Shown: piece after piece, positions 47,654 to 59,792 of the stretch
Layout: each line of letters begins with the position of its first letter
How positions within the stretch are numbered: position 1 is the stretch's first letter
Assembly: GCA_014621425.1 (NCBI GenBank)
Contig: JAANBB010000016.1
Coordinates: forward strand, 248,001-312,000
Source of the DNA: Cylindrodendrum hubeiense
Taxonomy: Eukaryota; Ascomycota; Sordariomycetes; Hypocreales; Nectriaceae
Length of the DNA stretch: 64,000 nt
Reading direction: 5' to 3'
Notes under the pieces: model-generated
What the model was told of the DNA's origin: nothing
Database searches by the model: none
Seen by the model: only the letters and a program-made list of their open reading frames with translations
Made by a program: the position numbers and the translations under genes

Positions 47654-49942
47654 TTATAACTGAAAACTCGCCATATTCGTCATCCTTAAATCAGTATCGA
47701 TAATAGGGACTCTTTCTGTCTTATCAACCCACTCAGAGATAATATCGTCAATATCTTCTGTAGAGTATCTTAGGTCAAAAAATTGCTCCGGTAGTGATGA
47801 TTCCAGAACAGGAGTTCTATGTTGGGAAACCGCTGTGCGGACCACAACTTCGTATCTTTTTGCTCGCGACCACCTTTTTCCACAGACATGCAAAGCATAT
47901 GCCAAAGAGCGCACATGGCTTGGTACGTCGGCTGAGAGAGCCTTTGATAATACTGAAACCAATAGTTAATATTACCCAGAGCAGATAAATGTGCAATACT
48001 TACCAATGAAAAATCTAGCGGATACGAATAAACAAGGTATCAGGTGTGGATTGCTCACAAGGAGGTCTTCGTCATCCATTCTGCGTACTTTGGCTGCCAT
48101 GTTCTCGCACGCGTACAAACAGCGATTTGATGCGTATGCCCACTGGGATAGATTTGAATCAGTAATGAGAATGCAAACATTATAAGAAGCTATTCCACGC
48201 ACTGGTTCGTAGTTTGTCGCAATTCCTGTGGGTAACTGAACAAGCCGCTGGAAAATGACGATTATGGCCCTTTTTGGCTTGTCAATGATCTGTTTCAGAG
48301 GGCAAGTGATTGTGGTACCGGTACATACATATTGAGTAAGCAATTCGCAAGTACAATGTTCGGATCCATTTCAGACCGCTCTACCTGTGGAAGCTCTGCG
48401 TTGATGAGCCGGAACACAGAAGCTACAAATTCTTCCCGCCAGCTCGTAAGCCGGTCATCAATCTTCTGCGCCTCGCTCTGCCAGGTCAAGATGGCTTCGG
48501 TGTTCGTCCAATCAACGTCGCGCCTCAAGAACTCATGAACAGTTGATAGCTCAGTAGCAACAAGGATGATGCACAGTGAGAAAGCCGAAGAGTAGCGAAA
48601 TTGGCCTAGAGACCATACACTGATGATGTGTTCAGGAAATGCCCATAAGGCGTCGCTGCAAGGCAGCACACAATGTCCAATCGGCATTGAGATAGATGTG
48701 TTCCACGTCGTGCCTAGAGTTGACATGCTGTCAAGCATCTCCGTCATCCAGTATGCTCGTACAAGTTCCTCACGGGAGATAATAGTCTTGTCCACGGGAG
48801 AGATCCGTGACGGGATGGTGCTGTTATAATTCGAGTGATCGACTCCTCCTGTCACAAGGTCACGTAGGCCTAGCTGTGCGCTCATCCTGCTCATGGTTAA
48901 TGTGCTTGAATGGCAATATTGATAATATTGATTTGAGGCAGCAAATCTGTGATTGGAAACCTGGGCATCACCTACCTCTTGCAGACAGCCATCTTATTCC
49001 AGAACCCAGTCATCTCACCAGAGCCGTAGTCGATGATCGAAATGATGAGGAGTGCTTGTATAGACTCGAGAGAGCGCTCATGCAATGCCCCAACGAGCAC
49101 TTCTTCCCTCAAACGATCTATCGACTCCCGCCTTTCTGTTGGGGTGCACACTTGCGATCGAAAATGATCCAGTGTCGTTGCTTCAATGGCCTTTATGACC
49201 AGCCGACGGTGACAAGTCGCCATGTCAGGGGAACTCTGGAATGTTTCAACTAGGGAGGGTTGGTGGAGAATAGGGAACCATGGATGATAAACCTTAAACC
49301 AGACGGTTATCAGCTCGGAGATGTCAGTCATGGAGGTGAGGTTGAGGTCATATGCGCCCATGGCGCTTGAGGCCGATGCTATAGCAGTGGATGGCGTATC
49401 GGTCAGAAACATATCCACACTAGAGTCATGAGGTCTCCGATTGCCTTCCAAATGCATGGCTCCTGGTGTAGCAATCGATTGGTCTGCATCTGAAGAGTCT
49501 TGTTGGATCAAGGTCACAGGAGACTCATGAGAGACAGGCTCTGGACCGTCATTGTCGGGTAAACTTTGATCAACCACCTGCCGGTCGCTAGGATGTCCTG
49601 CCTCGATCCGATTCACACGTTCCTCTAGCATTGCTACAGTCATCAGCGACTATTCTGACACAACTGATGCGTTTGACGAACACAAACGGAGTTCCAATTG
49701 AGACACATAACCGGCTCGAAGACCGGGGGCCTGCTGTGCTGCCACATAGTGGCACTCGAAGTTGTTCCTTAAACAGAGATTACATTTCGGGCGGGCCCGG
49801 TCACATGCCGTTTTCCTCTGTCGGCAGGTGGAGCCTGGCGTTAACGTTGATATGTTAGAAAGCAGACTCGACGTGGGATTGGCTGGAGGTAAGTCACACA
49901 GGCAGCTCTATGAGACTTTATCCGGCTGGTCGGCTCAGTCAT
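47654..49942 (-). CDS. Zn2Cys6 fungal transcription factor, multi-exon
   Basis: Predicted nuclear regulator. Exon 1 is 49942-49900 (MTEPTSRIKSHRAA plus one base). A 65-nt intron then splits the first Cys codon, so the cluster reads CSTCRQRKTACDRARPKC then NLCLRNNFEC, a complete Zn2Cys6. The next intron precedes a coiled-coil-like segment (AMLEERVNRIEAGH). The middle homology region begins at ITVWFKVYHPWFPILHQPSL and includes LVIKAIEATTLDHF and a later ELVRAYWMTEMLDSMSTLG block. At least five introns are needed down to the C-terminal NMASFQL stop at 47654; the exact ends of the last two exons are approximate. It lies beside a transketolase, kinase and sugar transporter and is a good candidate for their regulator. 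Confidence 0.82.
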
Positions 49943-50946
49943 GCTGAAATGATAGGGTCGGAGGAGTTTGTCTGTTGAGGTCGGCAGGACACGGCCCGAC
50001 GCCGGCAGCGCGACGTTGTTTTTGAAGAAACAAGAGTTCAAAGACGCACGTGACTATGTTGACGCCTCCAACTATTGGTGGGATGATCGGGCCGGTGGGC
50101 TGACTCGGCACACGCTACGCTGGGAGCTGGTTAGGCCCGACCCATGTAAACCCTCCTGCTCTTAGTGAGAATGAAACCTATAACGCGTAATAACTACATA
50201 CCCAAGTGCAAGGGGCCCTTACTTTCTGGACAAGCGATCAACCAATACCAATCCTTTGTTCTGGAGAGAGGCTAGGGTGTTGGCCTGCTTTCTCAACCCA
50301 ACGCCAGATAGCACGTCACATAATATACATACACAAGTTTACCTGCTCGGCAAACACGATGGCGCTCGACTAATACCAGTACATAGCTGACCTGGGAGTT
50401 TTTTGAGTCTACTCATACTTCATCAGTTGAAGTGCTACCAACCACTCGAATGTTGCTTCTTAGTTCTTGTACACAACGTGTCGGGAGGGATGGCTTGCTA
50501 GCCAAAGATAACACGTGAGCTCAAAATGCTACTAGGGATATCTAAGATACTGTCAAATGATCACATCCTCTACACACACATTCAGGTTACCAATTGCTTG
50601 CGAAATTGTGGTTCTATTACCTGGCTTTTGCTCGAGATCGATTCTGCTACCCTAAAGCTAGCAAATTTTACATCTGGTAGATGTGGCTGGTTTTGCCCGG
50701 TAAGCTTCATGCTCATTTCAAAGATTCTCCTCTCGAAGCTAATATTAATTAGATGCCTCCATTTTTATATCAGCACTAAAGCTTTGAGGCGTAGTATTGA
50801 TACCCTCTATTGATAGTGAATAGAACAGATTTACATCGAGTGAAGCGGGGGTGGGGTGCGTTCTATCCCAGGGTAAGAATCTTGTTACTAGATACATGGC
50901 TTATTTTGGAGCAGATTATGTTCTAGAATTAACCAACCTGGTTCAT
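49943..50946. other. Intergenic region
   Basis: Between the regulator start and the transketolase stop, both on the minus strand. No gene is called; the 95-codon frame at 50526-50813 lacks recognisable features. CCAAT elements near 50071 and 50234 would serve the regulator promoter. Confidence 0.4.
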
Positions 50947-53365
50947 TTAGAAAGCGCGACGAATTGCCGAGGGCAAGTTTGTCACCGTCTTCCATGCCTC
51001 AACCACAGCGACAGCTCGCTTTGAAATGCCTTCGGGAGTGAACTCAAATTTCTAAGAGTTTCTTAGTTAGTATCAACAAAGTCAAACACTAAAAAAAACG
51101 ATGAGGGGTGGTTTTTTGCTTTAAAACAAAATCTCCATTGCGTACCTCGTAAAGCTCCTTTGCGGGGCCGGATGCGCCAAAACGATCGAGGCCAAATTGT
51201 TCATGAGTGTATCGAGCCCAACCTGTGGTGCTCATGACCTCTACAGAAAGTGAGGGAATACCATGAGGAAGAACAGACAGCCTATATTCCAGATCCTGAG
51301 AATCGAAAGCCTCTAGACATGGCATGGAAACAATTCGAGCTCTGAGATCGTGGTGTTTTTGTAAATGTTTGGCAGCTTCGACGCAAAGTGACACTTCGGA
51401 CCCAGTGGAGACGAGAGTGATATCGGCTCCATCAACTTCTCGCAGAGTATAGCCACCCTTGATTGCCTTTTCATATGTAGACCCTTCAAGCTGAGGAAGT
51501 TGTTGGCGGGAAAAGGCCAAGATGCTTGGCGTATGTTTGGAAGTCAAGGCAACATAGTAAGCGGCGCTCGTCTCGTTTCCATCTGCTGGTCGCCAAACCA
51601 TCGTGTTGGGCATTGAACGGAAATGGCTCAATGTTTCGATCGGCTGGTGAGTTGGGCCATCTTCTCCTAGGCCAATGGAGTCATGAGTTGCAACCCAGAG
51701 AACTCTACTCTGCGACAAGGCAGATAGGCGAATTGCGCCAGCAGCATAAGAAACAAAGTTGAGGAAAGTTCCGGCATAGGGCAGCACCGTTCCATAGGCT
51801 GCCAGACCATTCATGATTCCTCCCATGGCATGCTCACGAACGCCGTAGCGGACATATCGACCAGAGTAATCACCGAGACCCGTGATGTCAGCCTGAAAGT
51901 CAACAGCAGTCTTCCATCTCGTCAGATTAGAGGGAGTCAGGTCCGCTGAACCACCAAAGAGATCCGGGACAACCGACTCAAGCCTCTCTAACACAGCCTC
52001 TGATAGCTTTCTAGTCGCCTCAGGTGGGTCCGAAGGAGTGTAGACTGGTAGGTTCTTCTCCCAGTCGTTAGGAAGGTCCCCAGCCATTCGTCGCATAAGC
52101 TCGGCATGCTCAACAGGATGCTTTTCAGCATATCCAGTAACCAGAGTGTTCCATCTCTCTTCAAGTGCCGCGCCATGAGAAGATCGCTTTCCACAGAGAT
52201 CATAGACCTCTTGTGGAATATCGAACGTGCGGTCTGGATCGAAACCAAACTTCTCCTTTAGCTGCTTAATATCAGCAGCCTGTAGTGGTGACCCGTGGAC
52301 ACCATGAGTCCCTTGTTTGATAGAGCCATATCCGATGGTGGTTCGCAGCTTGATCAAAGATGGCTTGTCCTTGACGTTTTGGGCCTCTTGAAATGCAGCA
52401 GAGATTGCATTCAGATCAGAGTCACCATCTTCTACAATGATGACTTGCCAACCGTAGGCCTCGTAGCGCTTGCCAACATCCTCAGTGAATGCACAGTTGA
52501 TGTCTCCATCGATCGAGATGTGATTGTCATCATAGACGCAAATAAGGTTACCAAGCTGCAGATGACCAGCCATAGAAGATGCCTCACTTGCAATACCTTC
52601 CATCAAGCAGCCATCACCTAGAAAACAGTATGTATAGTTAGTTACTAGGTTGAACTGAGGTTTGTTGAACCGAGCCGCCGTATGCGCCTGTGCCATGGCC
52701 AGCCCGACAGCGTTTGCGACACCTTGACCCAGGGGACCAGTGGTAACTTCAACACCCGGGGTGTCATGAGCCTCGGGGTGGCCAGGAAGAATGCTGCCGA
52801 GTTTCTTTTACGGTCAGCGGATAAGATTATTCCAATATTAATATTCTTCCCCGGGCAGGATGGTGTATTGATGGTTGCTTACGCGAAACGATTTGATATC
52901 ATCCATGCTGACAGCATAACCATAGATGTGTAAGAGAGCATATTGAAGCATACAACCATGACCGTTACTAAACATATTTAGCATTGTCATCCCGGTATGG
53001 AATGATTCGTTGATCGGTAGCAGAGTTAGTAGGACTTACGAGAGTACAAAGCGATCGCGATTGAGCCAGTTAGGGTTCTTGGGGTTGAAATTCAAGAATC
53101 GATTGAAGAGAACATGGGCCACTGGGGCCAAACCCCTTTACGGGATATTAACAACTGGATCTCAAGCCAATGCTTCAAAGGCAGAACCACGACGTACATT
53201 GGGGCGCCGGGATGTCCTGAGCTACAGGCATAGGTCGCATCGACCTAGGGCAATGAGTCAGCTAAAATAGACGAGAATGGGTTCATATAGGATTGATGAG
53301 AAGATTCATACAGCAAGGAGGCGGACCGTGTTGATGGCCAATTGGTCGGCATCGTTGAAGGCCAT
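50947..53365 (-). CDS. Transketolase
   Basis: Thiamine-diphosphate enzyme moving two-carbon units between sugar phosphates in the non-oxidative pentose phosphate pathway, cytosolic. Starts [19 protein letters not shown] at 53365. Small 5' exons follow (ending HPGAP, then [14 protein letters not shown], then [17 protein letters not shown]), then a large exon to 51146 and a last exon 51051-50947. TPP site: [10 protein letters not shown] with the Asn in [11 protein letters not shown]. Other family marks are [39 protein letters not shown] and [16 protein letters not shown]. The chain ends in [10 protein letters not shown]; total about 690 aa, full length. As fungi usually carry a separate housekeeping transketolase, this clustered copy may be a pathway-specific paralogue; that is inference. 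It sits between a regulator and a sugar-kinase-like gene. Confidence 0.93.
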
Positions 53366-54470
53366 GGTTGTGATTCAGCTAGACACAGGTATTTCTTTCC
53401 AATCTCTGCGTATGAAGCTTGCGCCTGTGCTGATTGAACCGCGGATAGAATCTGACGTGCCGAAAGGGAGGCATTTATACTCTATTGTATCGACCGCCTG
53501 TGTTCATTTTGGACTCGACTCGACAGGAATTAAGGTGGGGAGCACGCCGACCCTCCGGTGAACGCTTGACAAAGACGACCAGCTGATTCGACTACGAGAT
53601 GCCTCTGCCACCCGCTCCAAGATGAAGCCGCCGTCACCAACTGCCCATAATTCCGACGAGAAGACCAATTGCGCGGAGGCTGCCAATTGATTCTCTGGTC
53701 TGAGTCGGGGCGTTTAGGGGAGGCCCAAGCCCCATTCCGAAAGGCGCTCCGACATCATGCTATCGCTTCAGGGGTGGGTCTGTAGGCTTGGCTTAATTGG
53801 ATGGCAGCGGAGCGTGTCAATTCCGGAGGTCGAGGCCCATCTACTCACAATATTGGTGGATCCGGGGAACATTGGAATTCGCCACCCATTATTATGTGAC
53901 CAGTTCCTTTGAGGCAAAATGGGGCTGCTGGTGTGCCTTGATTGGATGGCGACGGGCCATGTCAATCCCGATCACGTGTACCGAACATCTCATTGTTTGG
54001 TCTCCATACTCGAACCTGGAAGAACTTAAGCGTAAATATCTATTGTGGGGCTTTCCTGGTGCATGCGGTCATCTCGAGGAAAGTTCGTGCAAAATCTTGG
54101 TGACCTCAATTCTCTAAGTAATCGCAGCATATCGACTCCACTGTTCCGCCAGTCCTCTCTTCAAGCCGGAGGGTGGTAAGGAAACCCAGCTAGCGTCACT
54201 GCAGTAGCACAAGCATTGTGGGGCACTCTAAGTATCCAGTGCAGGGTAGGAGAGGGAACTTATGGAGTGTATAGGACACATAAGCACGAGCGCCGATTCA
54301 TGCTATGCTTAAAGGCACGCATTTCGCACGGGTAACACTGCATGGGGTTCTCGGGCATGGCATTTCAAACATACAATGTAAATTTCTTGTGTTTTTATTG
54401 TCTAGTGGTTTCATCTCTATCCTTTAAGATTGGGGGTTACGTTGCAAATCGTAACTCAAATAACGAGCTC
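53366..54470. other. Intergenic region
   Basis: Between transketolase start and kinase stop (both minus strand). No gene is called. CGG/CCG triplets are common at 53520-53640, upstream of the transketolase. A 21-bp similarity (TTGATTGGATGGC / TTAATTGGATGGC) occurs at about 53793 and 53938. Confidence 0.4.
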
Positions 54471-55305
54471 CTAACAACACTTTACACGCTCTTTAACGGG
54501 CAATCTGTTCTCGAGTATATCATCCGCGTTGAGGAAATCAGTGGTCCTGATTCTTTCCCTCGCAGCTTGCTCATCCTGGCAGATCCCCGAAGCAACATGT
54601 CTCTTGACCAATCTCTTTCTCGCCACCTCGCGATCGACTTCGACGAACCACAACTCGGTCATCAGTTGCGCGGCCGACCGCCACGGCTCTCGATCTAAAC
54701 ACACATAATTTCCCTCGAATACGACAATCTTTGTAGTTGGTAGGATAGCGATGCTATCTTCCACTGGGTCCATGATCGCGTGCTCGAAGCTAGGGGCGTA
54801 GATGATCGTTCCCTTTGAGACTGGTTGATGTAGTCTCTCGACTAGTTTGCAGAACCCATCCGCGTCGAATGTGAATGCAGCGCCTCGCCTGTGGATGGCA
54901 GTAACTGGGTCATTCATAGCAGCCAGCTGTGCTCTAGTGTAGTGGTAGCCATCCATTGACACGTCTGCAGCGATGGCCTCAACATTTGAGCCTTTTCCTT
55001 GCTCATGGAGGGCGTTAATAGCCATGACCACGTTGTTGGCCAGCGTAGTCTTGCCTAGCCACCCGCTTAGCTCCTCTGTTGGATATCAGATTGTTGATGC
55101 CATTTCGAGGGAAGCGTACCTGATCCGGGAATCCCTGATATCCCTATAAGAATCCTCTTGTTTGGATCACTTTTCTGATATATATCTGTAGCAAATATCC
55201 ATCAGTTATATCCTTTCAACTCTGTGATACGTTTTTAAGATGACAGAGGAGAAGGTCCCACCTACCCCATGCCTTCTCGGCCAGTCGAGTTATCTCTGCG
55301 TCCAT
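54471..55305 (-). CDS. YFH7-like P-loop kinase
   Basis: Predicted 229 aa from exons 55305-55266, 55185-55120 and 55054-54471. Walker A is ISGIPGSGKTTLAN, assembled across intron 2. Then DVSMDGYHYTRAQLAAMND and RRGAAFTFDADGF correspond to the substrate-binding part of uridine-kinase/pantothenate-kinase-like enzymes, and VVFEGNYVCLD carries the strand with the catalytic region. The lid-like RHVASGI and ERIRTTDFLNAD are also typical. The closest described proteins are yeast YFH7 and bacterial FrtK-type putative sugar kinases; a phosphotransferase acting on a sugar or nucleoside is expected but the substrate is not proven. It is divergent from the MFS sugar transporter, sharing a 635-bp promoter. 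Confidence 0.86.
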
Positions 55306-55940
55306 TGTAGCGAAGCCGTCTTTCACTTTATGTGACTTTCTCAAAAAACAAGCAGGCAAAGGTTTCAGAATCAGAGAGTCGTAAAAGTATTATATGCACT
55401 TTGTAAACCATTTCAAACGGAGTCTTTGTCGTGGCGCCATCCTTTACCCAAAACCCAGGTCTAGGGTCCGGTCCGAGTCAGCCCGGCGCCATTGTGGCCC
55501 CGGGGTCGACACGGCCCGAAAAATGCTACTTGATTGGCTTACCTCCCAGCGAGTGGATCAAACCAAAGGCAACGAACCATCGGAATACCACCTACCCATT
55601 CCTCTCCTCCCATTTCTCCTTTTTTCCCCGCTGACAACCTAAGGGCTGGGGAAACAAGCTAGCAGATGATGCCCGTGGGGAAATGAATTCGTGGGGTGCA
55701 CGTGAGGAAGAAAACCAGACAACTAGCTTCGCAGGTTCCCAAACTTCGACGCAGAGACATCTATATAAGCCCACCCCGACAAACCGTGAAGTTTGGACAG
55801 GAACAATATCCAGGCACTCATCAACGGGCTTGTTTCATCATTGCAAGACAGGTCCTGCGGATTGGCTTGCTTATTTTGCCATAAAATCTTTACTTTCAAC
55901 AACTCCCTCACTTGTCCACTTACGACGTCGTGAATCAATC
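55306..55940. promoter_or_regulatory. Bidirectional promoter of kinase and sugar transporter
   Basis: Lies between divergent start codons. It contains a TATA-like CTATATAAG at 55761-55769 for the transporter and a GC-rich part with CGG/CCG triplets at 55450-55525. The shared promoter suggests joint control, possibly by the local Zn2Cys6 protein. Confidence 0.45.
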
Positions 55941-57851
55941 ATGAAGCCCTACTTCGGCCTTACTGGAGGATGGCTGACCGCCTGGATCACTGTGTGCTGT
56001 GGCACAGCGATGACTCTTTTTGGTTACGACCAAGGAGTTTTCAGTACGTCTTGTCTTAGCATATTCTCCATTAATCTTTCTGCCTTGTCAGCGAGCGAAA
56101 AGATATCCCCTTAGACCAACATCAAGAGTATTTTTCACGTCTGTCCTCATTTACTGATGATTATAGGTGGAATTCTCATATCTGAACATTTTCTTAAGAC
56201 CATGGGAAACCCAAATCCAGACATGCAAGGAACCATCACGTCTATTTACGATGTGGGCTGCTTCTTTGGCGCCGTCTCCGGCTCATACCTGGGCTCGAGG
56301 CTCGGATGCAGGAAGTGTACTATACTTGGTACTGTGGTGATGATGATTGGTGCCGTCTTACAGATCAGCGCGTTCGGGGCCACTCAGATGATCATTGGTC
56401 GTATCGTGGCCGGACTCGGCAACGGACTCAACACGGCCATTGTTCCAGTTTGGCAGAGCGAGACTAGCAAGCCCAGCTGGAGAGGTAAACTAATCGTGCT
56501 AGGATTGGTATTGAACGTTGCAGGATTCTGTGCGTCGAATTGGGTGGACTACGGGTGCGCTTTTTTGACGGGTGGCATCTCGTGGAGACTTCCGCTTGCA
56601 TTGCAGCTGCTCTTTGGCATTATTATCTTGGCGACTGCCCCATGGTTGCCTGAGTCCCCCAGGTTAGTCTTCTACAGCGGACTTTGAGATCCTGTAACGG
56701 AAAAAAAGAACTTCGATATGAAAGACCTGGAACTAATGCTCTTTAGATGGCTGCTCTCCAAAGATCGAGAGGAAGAAGGCGTCCAGATCCTCGCACTGCT
56801 GGAGGGCGATGGAGCAACTTCTGAGACACCGTCTGTTGTCGCCGAGAAGAACGATATCGTTAAACTTTTCCGGGCCGAGAAGGAACTTGGACTAACCTGG
56901 TGGGATCTCCTGCGCAATCGCACCGGAGGCAACGGCCGAAACTCAGGAACGCTGAGAAGATTTGTTCTTGGTCTAGGCACGCAGATCATTGTACAGTTGT
57001 CAGGCGTCAATGCAACGTCGTACTACCTGCCCATCGTACTCAAGAACTCGCTTCATTTCAGCCCAACCAGGGCTAGGCTCTTGACGGCGCTGAATGGCAT
57101 CTCCTATACATTCTTCTCGTTTGCCGGCATGCTCATGATTGATCGATGGGGAAGACGAGGAGCTATGCTTTTTGGTAAGTCTGAAAAATATCCCGATGCT
57201 ACTCAATTCTGAAAAGATGCTTTTATTCCACTTATTGATGTATAGCTAACCATGGCATCTACTCGAATAGGAACATGCGGCTCAGCAGCTTGCTACTTGG
57301 TCATTACAGTCTTCATTTACAAAGTACAGATGGCAACAAACGACTACGACGTCGACCGATTCGGCATCGGAGCCGTCTCTATGATCTTTATCTATTACTG
57401 CTTCTTCGGAATGGGCTGGCAAGGCACAGCCTGGCTGTACAACACAGAAATCAACTCGCTGCACATGCGAATGAAGGGTGCAGCCGCCTCAGTCGCCGCA
57501 CAGTGGGCCATCAACTACATGGTTGTCCAAATCACACCCACCGGCATCCACAATCTCAAATGGCGCTTCTACCTCCTCTGGGTTTTCTTCAACTGGTGCA
57601 GCATCCCCATCCTCTATATCTTCTATCCCGAGACAGCGAACAGAAAGCTAGAAGATATCGACCAGCTCTTCCAGGACGGTGTGAGAACGCTAGTCTTCTT
57701 AGACAAGGACGCATGCAGTGTCAAGAGGCCGAGTAAATATGTGGAGAGAGATATCAACGAGATGGATGCGGCGATGTCAAAGGGTCTTGAGGCTGGGGCG
57801 GATACTACGGACAAGCTTACTGCTAAGAGCACGCACAATGAGGTCATTTAA
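55941..57851 (+). CDS. MFS sugar transporter
   Basis: Predicted 535 aa from exons 55941-56043, 56167-56662, 56747-57174 and 57271-57851. Twelve membrane helices are expected. Sugar-porter marks: FGYDQGVFSGILIS in helix 1, GSRLGCRKC loop, IIGRIVAGLGNGLNTAIVPVWQSE, and PWLPESPRWLLSKDR at the end of the first half. The second half has QLSGVNATSYYLP, DRWGRRGAM and YPETANRKLEDIDQLF. Length and both halves are complete. It sits in the plasma membrane and probably brings in a monosaccharide or polyol by proton symport. Its divergent neighbour is a sugar-kinase-like gene and a transketolase follows, so the cargo may be a pentose, ketose or related polyol; that is inference. Confidence 0.92.
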
Positions 57852-58556
57852 GGTTATCCTTAAGCTAGTAAGTTTGAGAATGTGGAATTCTCAATATAAT
57901 CTCTATATAAAGTAATTAAGCAGATCAAACTCTAGGTACAAACTTTTATCACATTCACATAAACAAGTATCAGTTATAACTAAAGTGAATTATATTAAAT
58001 AGCATTTCATATATTCTGTTGAGATTATATTCTTATGAGATGCCATTTATCAGGACTTATATCACACTGCCAGATCCGTAGGTAGGTAGGTACCGCCTCA
58101 GACACGCAGGCGAACTGATATGTCTTGCATACCATGATTTGATATTTCGGCACGTGAATAAACACATATATAGCAAAGTGTTGAGAAAAGAATGGCCGTC
58201 CTGTATACTTTTATACACGAGATAGCTTCAAAAGACCACCATCATGGAACATCTAGGTCATAATGTTACAGTGCAGTAGCTGAAGACTCACCAGCCTATC
58301 TCTACTGTACGTGAAGATCGCTGTAGGCATAGATGGTTCGCGTATCCTATACCATGCACGTAGTGTGCTGAAGAGAGTTTTAATTCTATGACGGTAAATC
58401 AAATCTTCGTCGATACTTTACATCAAATCTACCCCTGCGATGTAGGGTATAACAGTCAAGTCTACTATAATTCATGAGATCATTCAATACTAGAGAGTAC
58501 TATAAATCCGATCTCAATCGAATAATATATAAGAAATATAACAAACTAGAGCTTAA
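57852..58556. other. Convergent intergenic region
   Basis: Between the transporter stop and the stop of the minus-strand 411-aa gene. AT-rich (57880-58030 and 58440-58555). A short GTAG microsatellite occurs at about 58078-58093. No gene is seen. Confidence 0.45.
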
Positions 58557-59792
58557 CTATACTAATGGTACATAGTTCTCATTAGGAGCGACAAACATTC
58601 CGTCCGGTACTACCACACTGCCAAAGTACCATGAGTCTACCATCGGTGTCCGCTTATCGCTGTCACAAAAGTCTGACCATTCATCCTTGATAACACCATC
58701 ATCCCAGATCGGTGCCGATTTTCCGGTAACCTTCCAATCCTGGGGGTAAAAGACAAAGACTCGTCCACCAAGGATATCAACACGGAAGTCAGATTCCGCG
58801 TTGACCTTCACTTGAATTGTCGACCGGTGCTCCAGGGCTATCTTGGTGCTGTGCGTATCGAGAGAGCCATCGTTCCTCAGGCGGACGGAGAAGTATGTGA
58901 TCCCATCGGGCGCACTCTGATCCATTAAAAAGATGTAGAGAAGATAGTAGCCTTTCGCTTGAGTCACAATCATACGTGTCAGAGGGGCTTTCATCGCGGG
59001 GAGAGCCGTGTCCAAGCTCTGGACCTGCACGGTCTTCCAGTATATGGACGATTTCTGAGCTGTCCATTCCGCAAGGTATTGTGTTTGCAATCCGTCTAGA
59101 TACACTTCGCAACCATGACCATCTCCACCTCGCACGAATGAATGATAGACGTACTTGATACTAGGGTACCTGTAACCTGGATGGATTAACGATTGATTTG
59201 AGGGCTGCTGCGGGAGTTTTTGTTTCAATGCTACCCATCCCGTGCGAAAATCTTCAATATCAAAGTTCACGAGCCGTTCGCCAGGGTATTGCAATTCGTC
59301 ATGAGATAACCAAACCTTGGCTTCTTGCGATATCGGATCAGGTTTGACATGGAGGGCTTCGAATGTCTCTCCCTCCTTTGCCTGGGCAAAAGTTTGGTTT
59401 CCGCCGGGTGATTGGAACAAGGTGCAGCCGTGATGATAGACGATCTCGTCACGGGCAAAGTAGTCATATTGGCCGCCGACTTTGATGGTTGACATGACAT
59501 CAAGATTCCTCGAAATCTTCAAGATCAGAAGCGAATTGTAGTTGTCCCGAAACGCCCGAGCCGTCATCCATAGTTCATTCGGGGCCGAAGGGCCAAAGCA
59601 AAAGCCCATGCTTGATTCTTTAACCCCTTGCGGCACCGTCATGGTGATGGGGCCCTTAGGAATGAATTTTGGAGCTTCGCCCAACTTGCTAGCTGCGTCT
59701 TGTTCCCAAACAGTGACTTCATAAGCCTCTATATTCTTGCGCCACAGAAATGTCAAGAGCTTCTGTTTTGGATCGGGCATGGCGGGCGCCAT
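58557..59792 (-). CDS. Unknown 411-aa protein beside a Tc-toxin-like gene
   Basis: Intronless frame of 411 aa starting at the ATG at 59792 (a second ATG lies four codons in). No signal peptide, no membrane segment and no catalytic motif were seen. The chain is rich in beta-strand-like stretches with alternating aromatic and polar residues (KYVYHSFVRGGDGHGCEVYL; YYLLYIFLMDQSAPDGI; GGRVFVFYPQDWKV), suggesting a beta-propeller or beta-sandwich-like fold. Codon use looks like ordinary fungal coding DNA. I do not recognise the family. It is divergent from the SpvB/RHS-like gene with about 990 bases between starts, and both lack introns, unlike most genes here. It could be a partner protein, an immunity-like or chaperone-like factor, or unrelated. 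Confidence 0.75.
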   Translation of the reverse strand: MAPAMPDPKQKLLTFLWRKNIEAYEVTVWEQDAASKLGEAPKFIPKGPITMTVPQGVKESSMGFCFGPSAPNELWMTARAFRDNYNSLLILKISRNLDVMSTIKVGGQYDYFARDEIVYHHGCTLFQSPGGNQTFAQAKEGETFEALHVKPDPISQEAKVWLSHDELQYPGERLVNFDIEDFRTGWVALKQKLPQQPSNQSLIHPGYRYPSIKYVYHSFVRGGDGHGCEVYLDGLQTQYLAEWTAQKSSIYWKTVQVQSLDTALPAMKAPLTRMIVTQAKGYYLLYIFLMDQSAPDGITYFSVRLRNDGSLDTHSTKIALEHRSTIQVKVNAESDFRVDILGGRVFVFYPQDWKVTGKSAPIWDDGVIKDEWSDFCDSDKRTPMVDSWYFGSVVVPDGMFVAPNENYVPLV

